A stretch of 64,000 nucleotides of DNA, taken from assembly GCA_950097015.1 (NCBI GenBank), contig CATNEN010000003.1, positions 7,094,001 to 7,158,000 of the forward strand, read 5' to 3'. The translations under genes and the position numbers were made by a program. This stretch comes from Macrostomum hystrix (lineage: Eukaryota > Platyhelminthes > Macrostomidae). Below the pieces are notes generated by a model. The model was not told the origin of the DNA. It worked only from the letters and a program-made list of their open reading frames with translations, and ran no database searches. Positions 1 to 11,900 of this stretch are shown piece by piece; position 1 is the stretch's first letter, and each line of letters opens with the position of its first letter.

Positions 1-110
1 GGGAAATCCCAAGGCTGGAAAATCCCATGGATAGGAATCCCATAGATGGGAAATCCCATGATGGGAAATCCTAATGATGAAAAATCCTAAGGAATGGATA
101 TCCAAAAGAT
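1..110. repeat. Degenerate gggaaatccca minisatellite in NELL intron
   Basis: Five or so diverged copies of a 15-18 bp unit ending in aatccca. It lies directly upstream of the first visible NELL exon and resembles the aatcccagt core of the array in the next intron. Confidence 0.65.
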
Positions 111-153
111 GGCAAATGATCTTTGTTTACAAGTTCCTTCCTCACTGTTCCAG

Positions 154-2953
154 CCTGCTGGAGTTGCAGAGCGCCTGGCGGAAAGAGGAGCTTCGCCTGC
201 ACTACGTAATGAGCCAGGCTGCCAACATGATCCACGTGGAGCGCTTGGCATATCAGCTAGCCGACAATCTGTGGCATCAGGTGGCTCTGACTGTCAGTGA
301 CAGTCAGGTGGTGCTGCTCGTCGACTGTCAGAAAATCTACGACAGAGTTCTCTACAGGCCGATCAAGGAGGGTCTGTTCAGGCACAGCGCCACGCTTTGG
401 CTGGGACAGCGAGGGCGTTGGAATTCTTACTTTGAGGTGACCGATCGCTTTTAGAATCTTAGCGTCTTTACTGAGGAAATCCCAGCTTCTTCTCTCTCGG
501 AGAATCCCGGTGTTTTCTCTCTTAAGGGAAATCACAGTGTCTTTCTCTTTTGGGGAATCCCAGTGTCTTCTCTTTTGAGTTATCTCAGTGTCTTCTCCCG
601 TAAGGGAATCCCGGTGCCGTCTCTCCATTGTGGAATCCTAGTTTCTTCTCTTTTGAGTTATGTCAGTGTCTTCTCCTGTAAGTGAAATCCCAGTGTCTTT
701 CTCTTTAGGGGAATCCCAGTGTCCTCCCTCTCAGGGAAATCCTAGTGTCTTTCTCTTCTGGGGAATCCCAGTGTCCTCCCTCTCAAGGAAATCGCAGTGT
801 CTTTTCTCTTGGGGAAACCCAGTTTCTACTTTCTCGGAGAATCCCAGTTTCTTCTCCTTTGAGTTATCTCAGTGTCTTCTCCCGTAAGGGAATCCCGGTG
901 CCGTCTCTCCCTTGTGGAATCCCAGTGTTTCTCGCTTAAGGAAATCCCAGTGCCTTTTCTCTTAAGGGAATCCCAGTGTCTTCTCTCTTGGGGAATCCCA
1001 GTTTCTACTTTCTCGGGGAATCCCAGTTTCTTCTCTTTTGGGTTTAACTCAGTGTCTTCTCCTGTAAGTGAAATCCCAGTGTCTTTCTCTTTAGGGGAAT
1101 CCCAGTGTCCTCCCTCTCAGGGAAATCCCAGTGTCTTTCTCTTCTGGGGAATCCCAGTGTCCTCCCTCTCAAGGAAATCGCAGTTGTCTTTTCTCTTGGG
1201 GAATCCCAGTTTCTTCTCTCCCATTGGGGGAATCCCAGAGTATAATAGGAGTTTTCTCCAAATTTCTATTTCTAGGGTGAGATGCAGGAAGCCATGATTG
1301 TGGTTGGACAGCACGGTTCATTGGAACAATGTCCACACACTGAGTCGCGTAAGTTACATCCTAATTAAAAGTTGCTTAAAATAGTTCGAGACGTACTTAA
1401 TATTGTTTATTTTATCTTAACAAGCTTAGAGTGAATATTTTTTATAGTTGGACTAATTAATATAATGAAAACGTCAATCAAGTAGCCTATATTCAGAGCT
1501 GTATAAATAAATCATTAATAATTAGTGTTATATGTCTTATAATCGTATATGCTTTATGCTCTGTTATCAAACAGTACCATCTATAAGCGTGGAACCAAGC
1601 CAGTAATTGGGATTCTATTTATCTTCGTGGCATCAATACACTATACAGTTGTGGCATACCAGCTGCAACCATTACTATTCTAATATCTCGTAAATAACTT
1701 CCCACGCATTCAGACTTTGACTTTATGCTTTCCTAGAATTGTCTCGTTAATGAAAAACTGGCGTTAGAACTGAGAATGAGCAGATGGTTTGCATCCGCTA
1801 GATTGAATCTGTAACATGTTAGACAAGTCAAACTGTAACATGTTAGACAAGTCAAAACTGTAACATGTTAGACAAGTCGAAACTGTACAATGTTAGACAA
1901 GTCGAAACTGTACAATGGTAGACAAGTCAAACTGTAACATGTTAGACAAGTCAAACTGTAACATGTTAGACAAGTCAAAACTGTAACATGTTAGACAAGT
2001 CAAAACTGTAACATGTTAGACAAGTCAAACTGTAACATGTTAGACAAGTCAAAACTGTAACATGTTAGACAAGTCAAACTGTAACATGTTAGACAAGTCA
2101 AAACTGTAACATGTTAGACAAGTCAAACTGTAACATGTTAGACAAGTCAAAACTGTAACATGTTAGACAAGTCAAACTGTAACATGTTAGACAAGTCAAA
2201 ACTGTAACATGTTAGACAAGTCAAAACTGTAACATGTTAGACAAGTCAAAACTGTAACATGTTAGACAAGTCAAAACTGTAACATGTTAGACAAGTCAAA
2301 ACTGTAACATGTTAGACAAGTCGAAACTGTACAATGTTAGACAAGTCGAAACTGTACAATGGTAGACAAGTCAAACTGTAACATGTTAGACAAGTCAAAA
2401 CTGTAACATGTTAGACAAGTCAAAACTGTAACATGTTAGACAAGTCGAAACTGTAACATGTTAGACAAGTCAAAACTGTAACATGTTAGACAAGTCGAAA
2501 CTGTACAATGTTAGACAAGTCGAAACTGTACAATGGTAGACAAGTCAAACTGTAACATGTTAGACAAGTCAAACTGTAACATGTTAGACAAGTCAAAACT
2601 GTAACATGTTAGACAAGTCGAAACTGTAACATGTTAGACAAGTCAAAACTGTAACATGTTAGACAAGTCAAACTGTAACATGTTAGACAAGTCAAAACTG
2701 TAACATGTTAGACAAGTCAAACTGTAACATGTTAGACAAGTCAAAACTGTAACATGTTAGACTAGTTGAACCTGTAACACGTTACATAATACAGAACTGT
2801 AACATGTTAGACAAGTCAAAACGGTAAATTCAATTTGTCCGATTCCCGCTCTGCACTATCTGAATTTCAGTCTGTCCAACATGCGGACAACATAAGCTGT
2901 TAGCCCAGGCTGTGCTATTGTTACAATCCGAGATGCACAAAGTCAAGAAACAG
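154..2953 (+). CDS. NELL: NELL exons 1-3 of window: LamG/TSPN C-terminal half and coiled coil
   Basis: Exon 154-436 follows the acceptor tgttccag and encodes the second half of the LamG/TSPN fold. It includes the blocks [34 protein letters not shown] and TLWLGQR, which line up with vertebrate NELL EVRLHYR, LADDKWHKLSLAIS, DCNKIYERV and TFWLGQR. Exon 1276-1348 ([12 protein letters not shown]...QCPHTES) and exon 2871-2953 ([20 protein letters not shown]) match the end of the domain and the Leu-rich heptads that trimerise NELL proteins. Exon ends are phase 0, 1 and 0. Bases 1-153 are the tail of the preceding intron and carry a degenerate gggaaatccca repeat. Confidence 0.88.
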
Positions 2954-5900
2954 GTTTGTATATGGAATTTTTCTGTTATTTTCTATGCCTATAAGTTTAA
3001 ATAAGATTTGAAGCAGGACTATGCGAAATCATATGGGATCAGATGGGATCAGATGGGATCAGATGGGATCATGGGATCAGATGTGAACAGATGGGATCAG
3101 ATGGGATCAGATGGGATCAGATGGGATTAGATGGGATCAGATGGGATCAGATGGGATCAGATGGGGTCAGATGGGATCAGATGGGATCAGATGGGGCCAG
3201 ATAGGATCAGATGGGATCAGATGGGATCAGATGGGATCAGATGGGGTCAGATGGGATCAGATGGGGTCAGATGGGATCAGATGGGATCAGATGGGATCAG
3301 ATGGGATTAGATGGGATCAAAAAGGATCAGATAGGATCAGAAGGGGTCAGATGGGATCAGATGGGGTCAGATGGGATCAGATGGGATCAGATGGGATCAG
3401 ATGGGGTCAGATGGGATCAGATGGGATCAGATGGGATCAGATGGGGTCAGATGGGATCAGATGGGTTCAGATGGGATTAGATGGGATCAGATGGGATTAG
3501 ATGGGATCAAAAAGGATCAGATAGGATCAGAAGGGGTCAGATGGGATCAGATGGGATCAGATGGGGCCAGATAGGATCAGATGGGACCAGATGGGATCAG
3601 ATGGGATCAGATGGGGTCAGATGGGATCAGATGGGGTCAGATGGGATCAGATGGGATCAGATGGGATCAGATGGGATCAGATGGGATTAGATGGGATCAA
3701 AAAGGATCAGATAGGACCAGAAGGGGTCAGATGGGATCAGATGGGGTCAGATGGGATCAGATGGGATCAGATGGGATCAGATGGGATCAGATGGGATCAG
3801 ATGGGATCAGATGGGATCAGAAGGGGTCAGATGGGATCAGATGGGATCAGATGGGATCAGATGGGCTCAGATGGGATCAGGTTGGATCATATACTATCAA
3901 GAGACAAAAAAAAATTTTCTTAGAAGAAACACCGAAATCTTTTCCTTACTTTTTTCCCTAAATTTGAAATTTTATCCCTCACGTTTTTTTTCGTCCCATT
4001 CGGCGAAAATCCCTTAGGAATATGATGAACGGCGTCTAAAGCTATTTCTGTTCGTCAAGAAAGTTTCTGATTTTTTAAGAAATGGATGGTTTGGTAGTCG
4101 GTTTTGAATTGGGATTTAGGCCTTCACTGGAACGGTATGAAATTTTAGAATAAAATTTAATATTGCTTGAGGATTTAAAAAGCTAGACAACCGTGCACGA
4201 AAACTCGAAAGCAAATCTAATTTATTTTTCGTGACGGACCCAAAAAAACGACTGATATTTGAAACTGAAATATAAGTTGTTTCGAAAAATTCCAGACATG
4301 GCGGTTGAGACAAGGGATATGGGAAGGAAAATGTACTCGCTTCTTTTTTTAGTATGCCTAGAAATAGATAAGTGCACTGGAAAATAAAATGATTATATAC
4401 AATCAAATGGGGATAAGAGAAGATCGGATGGGATCAGATGGGATCAGAGAGGATCAGATGGGATCAGAGAGGATCAGATGGGATCAGATGGGATCAGATG
4501 AGTTCAGAGAGGATTAGATGGGATCAGAGAGGATCAGATGGGATCAGAGAGGATCAGATGGGATCAGATGGGATCAGATGAGTTCAGAGAGGATTAGATG
4601 GGATCAGAGAGGATCAGATGGGATCAGATGGGATCAGATAGGATCAGATGAGTTCAGAGAGGATTAGAGAGGATCAGATGGGATCAGAGAGGATCAGATG
4701 GGATCAGAGAGGATCAGATGGGATCAGAGAGGATCAGATGGGATCAGATGGGATCAGAGAGGATCAGATGGGATCGGAGAGGATCAGATAGGATCAGATG
4801 GGATCAGATGAGTTCAGAGAGGATTAGATGGGATCAGAGAGGATCAGAGAGGATCAGATGGGTTCAGAGAGGATCAGATGGGATCAGAGAGGATCAGATG
4901 GGATCAGATGGGATCAGAGAGGATCAGAGATGATCAGAGAGGATCAGATGGGATCAGAGAGGATCAGATGGGATCAGAGAGGATCAGATGGGATCAGATG
5001 GGATCAGATGGGATCAGATGGGATCAGATGGGATCAGAGAGGATCAGATGGGATCAGAGAGGATCAGAGAGGATCAGATGGGATCAGATGAGTTCAGAGA
5101 GGATTAGATGGGATCAGAGAGGATCAGAGAGGATCATAAGGGTTCAGAGAGGATCAGATGGGATCAGAGAGGATCAGATGGGATCAGAGAGGATCAGTGA
5201 GGATCAGATAGGATCGGAGAGGATCAGAGAGGATCGGATGGGATCAGATCTCAACGATGGCAATATCAGACGAGGTTTTATCAGTTATAGGATCAGAGAG
5301 TGTCATGTAAAATCAAATAGGATCTAGCAATTGTGTGTAGACCCGGCTAAAAGAAAGTACATTTCCAGCGATTCCATTGAAAATTTAGCTTGAAACGGCG
5401 GAGCAAAAGCTGGAGCGCCTGGCCCAGTGCGACTGCATCATTCGTTGTTCGCACAATGGCACCTTCTACGAGGACGGACAAACTTGGGACGTTGGCAATT
5501 GTCGCGAATGCAGGTGCCAGGTAAGAACGGGTGGGAACACAGCAGTTTTTTTTCTCTACATTGGGAATTTTTCATTTTCGCGACAGAAAAAAAGTGGGGG
5601 TGAATTTGAAGGACAAGAAGACGACCTTGAACAGCTGTTCTACACCTGTTGTTTTAAATGAAGGATTTTTTTAGGCTTGTGTTAGGGAAATTTTTAAGTT
5701 GCCCAACTTTATTTTCTCTCTTCAACACTGTTTAAAGGAGAAATTTAATGGAATTTTAATAAACTCAAAATCAATTTTTCTAGGCAAAAGTTTTGTTTAG
5801 GTCAAATTGAACTCCATTGTTCGCTCGTATATTGGATTCATAATGCCAAAAATCACGCATTTTTCGTCCAATTTGAGTAAATTTCAAGTGCGAATTGAAA

Positions 5901-8900
5901 ATTTGGACGTCAGCATCGAAGACTACTTGTCGAAGACCCATGGTGACAAGGACAACTAACATTGCTCAACTAACAAACCTCTTAGCCGAGTCCATATTTG
6001 TTTAAAAAAACTAAAAAATTTACGATTTGATCGTCAACAATTTTGTGATTCTCGAAGTTATTTCATCGGAGAGAGTGGAAAATTGTAGTCTGTGTTCTGA
6101 AATTTCATGCCGATTGATTTAATATTTTGGGAGATACAGAAAAATACTACTGTCTTTGACTTACTTGACTTATCTGCAGGGCGGTCCGACGGACGCAGCG
6201 GGGAGGCGGGAGTCGCCCATTCCGCTAATCCCTGAAAGACCCGCCATCGGCCGATGGCGCGGGGCCAGTCAGGGAGGTCCGTGTTCGGTCCTTCCTGCAG
6301 CTTGTTCCTCGCTGGGGAAGAAAGAGGCTCGGTGTGATCCGGGGGGTCTGTCCCTGCTGGCACGCTGGGGAAAAAGGCTGTGAGTATAGTGTCGAGCGTT
6401 TCCCCAGGGTTCTCGGTGGGTCGGCCATCGGCCTTCCTCACCGTCGAAAGCTTGGACATTTTGTCCAGCGTGAGGGCTTTGACAATTCTGGAGGTGGGGC
6501 GAGTGCCCTCAAGCTCCTCACAGTATTGCCGCCACTTGCTGTTTTTGGCGTTTCTGACTTCCTTCTTGAAGCTATGGATGGCTTCGAGATACGCAGCCTG
6601 ATCAGCCGGGTTTTTTGTCTTCGTGGCCCTGCGGTGCAGCCGCTTCGCCGTTCGACGGAGCTCGCCGAGCTGCGGATTCCACCATGGGGCCGAAGTTTTG
6701 CCTCTGTAAGCTTTGAGGGGGCAGGAGGCCTCGAAGGCGGTGGTCAGCGAGTTGGTGAGAAACTCAGCTAGCTCATCCGCTTCATCGCAGGTGTTGGCGG
6801 GGGGGCTGAGGTTCCGTTGGGTTCCTTCGAGGTTACACCTGAAGGCTTCCCAATCGGTATTCCTAGCGTTCCTTTTCCAAGTGATCTGGTTAGTGCAGCG
6901 TGCACCCGCCAGTTGGAAAGAGATGTATTTGTGATCGGAGAGGGAGGTCTCCGGCAGAACCTGCCACTCCCTAAGGATCTGGTAGAGCCCAGGTGTGGCT
7001 AGAGTGGCGTCGATGACCTCAGACCACCGTCCATTGTCAAATGTCGGGGTGCTCCCTGTGTTGCAGAACTCCAGAGGCGTGGTTAGGATGTTGGCAAGGA
7101 GGTCCTCGCCTCTCGAGTTAATGTCAGAGCTCCCCCAGTGGGTGTGGTGGGCGTTTATATCGCCAGCCACCATGAGCTCATAGTTTTTGGTAGCGCAGGT
7201 TTCAGTCAGAGAGATCAGCTCCTCAGGGACTGCCGGCCTGTCGCCCGGTAAATAAACCGAGGCGATTAAGACGGTTTTTCCTGGGAGGATGCTCTCCGTC
7301 TGGATGACACAGGTGTCCCGATCAGAAAGGTCGGGTCTGTACCAGGCGTTGAGGGAGTCTCTCACGAGGATGCACGCCCTGGGATTTTGGTTCTCCCGGT
7401 GACGGCTGTTGTAGAAGCAGTGATACCCATTGGGTACATTTTGAGGCTTACCTTTATGAGTCCACGGCTCCTGGACGAGGATGAGACCCGGCGTGTTGAG
7501 CTCGACATAGCGCATCAGATATGCGCTATAATACTACTGTCATTTTACTGTTAAAACTAGATTTTAGATAAAAGTGCATGTAAAATAAAGTGCATTTCTA
7601 AAAGTGCAGATCTAAAAGTACATCCGAAGTGTCACAGGGAGGGAGTCAGCTAACAGCTACAACTGTTCAGTACACAAATTTTCTACCTAAGCGAGTTCTA
7701 GCACTTATTTAACAGTTATACACTTACGGATAATATTCCAAATACCCACATTTTATCACCCAGAGTGACTGGCAGAGCGGTTAACGCGTTTGCCTCACGC
7801 ACCAAGGTCCCTGATATCGATTCCGCGGCGAGGCCACATTTATTTGGGGCGCAGCCGCGGAGAGAAGTCTTGGGGGCTTGTCGTGCAATTTACGCCCTTG
7901 AGGGCCAACCTCCAAGGCACAGTGAGAGTGTACACTGCCTGACGATGAGAAAGTCAGGGCAGATGTACACACCTGTGTGAGCGTGTGCCTGCGTACAGTA
8001 TCTGTGTGCGTGTGTGCTCAGGAGTCAGCGAAATGTGCAGAATTGCCTCCTCGTTGGCTGCGGGTCTAGTGTAAATAACTAAATAATGTGCCATTGCCCA
8101 CAGCCCTCCTGCAATTAATATTATTAATATTGTTATCATGTAGGCTATTATTCTTGATTAATAAAACATATTTTTTATTTAGCAAATTTGGGTTTGTCAT
8201 AGACGTTTGTACAGATCAATGTTTGCTGTCCTCGTCGACAGGGTATCCGACAAGAATCTCGACGATGCTGACATCGGACTGTTTTGAAAGTTAGTTCATC
8301 GTTGATATGGCGGAAAATGTTGATCCAAATGGTGGACATTCACGAAAATCGGTCATTCAATTTGGGAAATAGCCTCACGCGGCCTGACTGTTTTATGAAC
8401 CGAAAGTGAAAATTTGAAAACAATCCGCAGAGAGGCCGCGTTTCATGCGGACCAAGGCCCTGCCCGCCTGTGGCATGCGCCTTCCCAGTTCGCATGAAGG
8501 GCTCCTGTTGCCCCACCTGCCTGCGATCCTGCGACCTGCACGGCATTGTGGGCGGCGGCAACTCGGCAGCCAGCACTAGGGGAGCATTTGAACACGGCAT
8601 GAACATTACTAGCCTGTCCGAGATTGATTCGGCAAATAATCGAATCTGCGTTCACTGCCAATGCAAGGTAAACTGTTCATGCGATGATTTAGTGCGTAAT
8701 CTTTCGCCTCTGCCTGTCTCTGCTCTCGTGTCACCTCTGCACCGTCTAATCACTCTCACCTCTCACCTCTCTCTCTTGTATCATCTCTCTCCCGTGTCTC
8801 ATTTCTCTCCCGTGTCTCATCTCACCCTTATCTTATCTCTCCCCTGTCTTTTCTCTCCCCTGTCTTATCTCTCACCTGTCTTATTTCTCCCCTGTCTTAT

Positions 8901-11900
8901 CTCTCACCTGTCTTATCTCTCACCTGTCTTATCTCTCACCTGTCTTATCTCTCACCTGTCTTATCTCTCCCTTGTCTTATCTCTCCACTGTCTCATCTCT
9001 CCACTGTCTTATCTCTCCACTGTCTCATCTCTCCACTGTCTTATCTCTCCCCTGTCTTATCTCTCTCCTGTCTTATCTCTCCCCTGTCTTATCTCTCCCC
9101 TGTCTTATCTCTCACCTGTCTTATCTCTCACCTGTCTTATCTCTCACCTGTCTCATATCTCTCCCCTGTCTCTTATCTCTCCACTGTCTTATCTCTCCAC
9201 TGTCTTATCTCTCCACTGTCTTATCTCTCCACTGTCTTATCTCTCCCCTGTCTTATCTCTACCCTGTATTATCTCTCCCTGTCTTATTTCTCACCTGTCT
9301 TATCTCTCCCTGTCTTATTTCTCCCCTGTCTTATCTCTCCCCTGTCTTATCTCTCCACTGTCTTATCTCTCACCTGTCTTATCTCTCCACTGTCTTATCT
9401 CTCCACTGTCTTATCTCTCCCTGTCTTATTTCTCCCCTGTCTTATCTCTCCCATGTCTTATTTCTCCCCTGTCTTATCTCTCCCCTGTCTTATCTCTCCA
9501 CTGTCTTATCTCTCCACTGTCTTATCTCTCCACTGTCTTATCTCTACACTGTCTTATTTCTCCCCTGTCTTATCTCTCCCCTGTCTTATCTCTCCACTGT
9601 CTTATCTCTCACCTGTCTTATCTCTCCACTGTCTTATCTCTCCCTTGTCTTATTTCTCCCTTGTCTTATCTCTCCCCTGTCTTATCTCTCCCCTGTCTTA
9701 TCTCTCTCCTGTCTTATCTCTCCCCTGTCTTATCTCTCCCCTGTCTTATCTCTCACCTGTCTTATCTCTCACCTGTCTTATCTCTCACCTGTCTTATCTC
9801 TCACCTGTCTTATCTCTCCCTTGTCTTATCTCTCCACTGTCTCATCTCTCCACTGTCTCATCTCTCCACTGTCTCATCTCTCCCCTGTCTCTTATCTCTC
9901 CACTGTCTTATCTCTCCACTGTCTTATCTCTCCCCTGTCTTATCTCTCCCCTGTCTTATCTCTCACCTGTCTTATCTCTCACCTGTCTTATCTCTCCCTT
10001 GTCTTATCTCTCCCCTGTCTCATCTCTCCCCTGTCTCATCTCTCCCCTGTCTCATCTCTCCCCTGTCTCATCTCTCCCCTGTCTTATCTCTCCCTTGTCT
10101 TATCTCTCCCCTGTCTCATCTCTCCCTTGTCTTATCTCTCCACTGTCTTATCTCTACACTGTTTTATTTCTACCCGGTCTTATCTCTCCCGTGAAAATCC
10201 TCTCGTATATTAGATTGTCTTAAATGCACGTGATATATATTTAAAAAGATCAGAACCCCGTCTTCAAGGACAGAAAGTCTCGACATTCTATATTGTCAGC
10301 CACTTGATCAGCAGCAGATGCTGTTAACAACGTCTAGGATAAATGTGCATCATACTCGTAGCTAATGGCCAATTGTAAACCCACTTGTCTCCTTGACAAG
10401 ACATTCGATGTCGTTCTTGAAAATAGGCCAATAAAGTTAAAAATTACTTTTGCTCTGCGACCGCTGCTAACATACAGCCAGACTGGCAGACAGACAGGTT
10501 CGTGTGGTCTGCTGCAGCGTTAGACTTTTGTACTTTCTATATATTTGTGTGTGTGTGTGCATTTCGCATTGGGGATAAGTTTTATGGTTTAAGTTAACTG
10601 GCTTTACTTCCTGATGGGATCGAGTTTCATATAATAGACTTGGTAACCCATCCGAGCGACTGAAGGCTTGACTCTATGTGCTCTGTATTACACCATGCCT
10701 TGTGACACCCAGTGTCATTCGAAATTGTTTTTACGCACTTACTTCATATCATTTTTCCACTAAATTACAAAGGCATTACTAATTGTATCCGTCATTCATT
10801 CATTCATTTTTACTCTCTCTGGCCTCATGTTATCTCATCTCATCCCATCCCATCTCATCTCATCCCATCTTATCTCATCCCATCTTATCTCATCCCATCT
10901 TATCTCATCCCATCTTATCTCATCCCATCTCATCCCATCCCATCTTATCTCATCCCATCTTATCTCATCCCATCTTATCTCATCCCATCTCATCCCATCC
11001 CATCTTATCTCATCCCATCTTTTCTCATCCCATCTTATCTCATCCCATCTTATCTCACATCTGATCTAATCCCTTCCATCTCACCTTATCACGTTCAATC
11101 TCATCTCGCTTCATCTCACCTTATCTCACCTCGTCTCATCCCATCTCATCTTATCTCATCCCACTTCATCTGATCTCACCTCACCTCATCTCATCTCATC
11201 TCATCTCATCTCATCTCATCCCATCTTATCTCATCCCATCTTATCTCATCCCATCTTATCTCATCTTATCTCATCCCATCTTATCTCATCCCATCTTATC
11301 TCATCCCATCTTATCTCATCCGATCTTATCTCATACCATCTCATCCCATCTTATCTCATCCAATCCCATCCCATCTTATCTCATCCCATCTTATCTCATC
11401 CCATCTTATCTCATGCCATCTTATCTCATCCCATCTCATCCCATCTTATCTCATCCCATCTTATCTCATCCCATCTTATCTCATCCCATCTTATCACATC
11501 CCATCTCATCCCATCTTATCTCATCCCATCTTATCTCATCCCATCTTATCTCATCCCATCTTATCTCATCCCATCTTATCTCATCCCATCTTATCTCATC
11601 CCATCTTATCTCATCCCATCTTATCTCATCCCATCTTATCTCATCCCATCTCATCCCATCTTATCTCATCCCATCTTATCTCATCCCATCTCATCCCATC
11701 TTATCTCATCCCATCTTATCTCATCCCATCTTATCTCATCCCATCTTATCTCATCCCATCTTATCTCATCCCATCTTATCTCATCCCATCTCATCCCATC
11801 TTATCTCATCCCATCTTATCTCATCCCATCTCATCCCATCCCATCTCATCTCATCCCATCTTATCTCATCCCATCTCATCCCATCTTATCTCATCCCATC

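Noticed and set aside
1800-2825. CRISPR-like array
   Set aside because: Units are contiguous with no unique spacers and the genome is animal; a plain minisatellite.
3111-5327. [10 protein letters not shown] repeat frames
   Set aside because: Translation of the 10-bp GATC repeat in all frames; intron of NELL.
7770-7830. tRNA gene
   Set aside because: A and B boxes are present, but there is no acceptor-stem pairing or complete cloverleaf, and a second diverged copy at 37527-37856 shares the non-tRNA body; it is a SINE.
8470-10223. Long open frames of [12 protein letters not shown]-type repeats
   Set aside because: Read-through of the 16-bp array; the true NELL exon ends at 8667 with a donor and the next VWC segment is at 13626.
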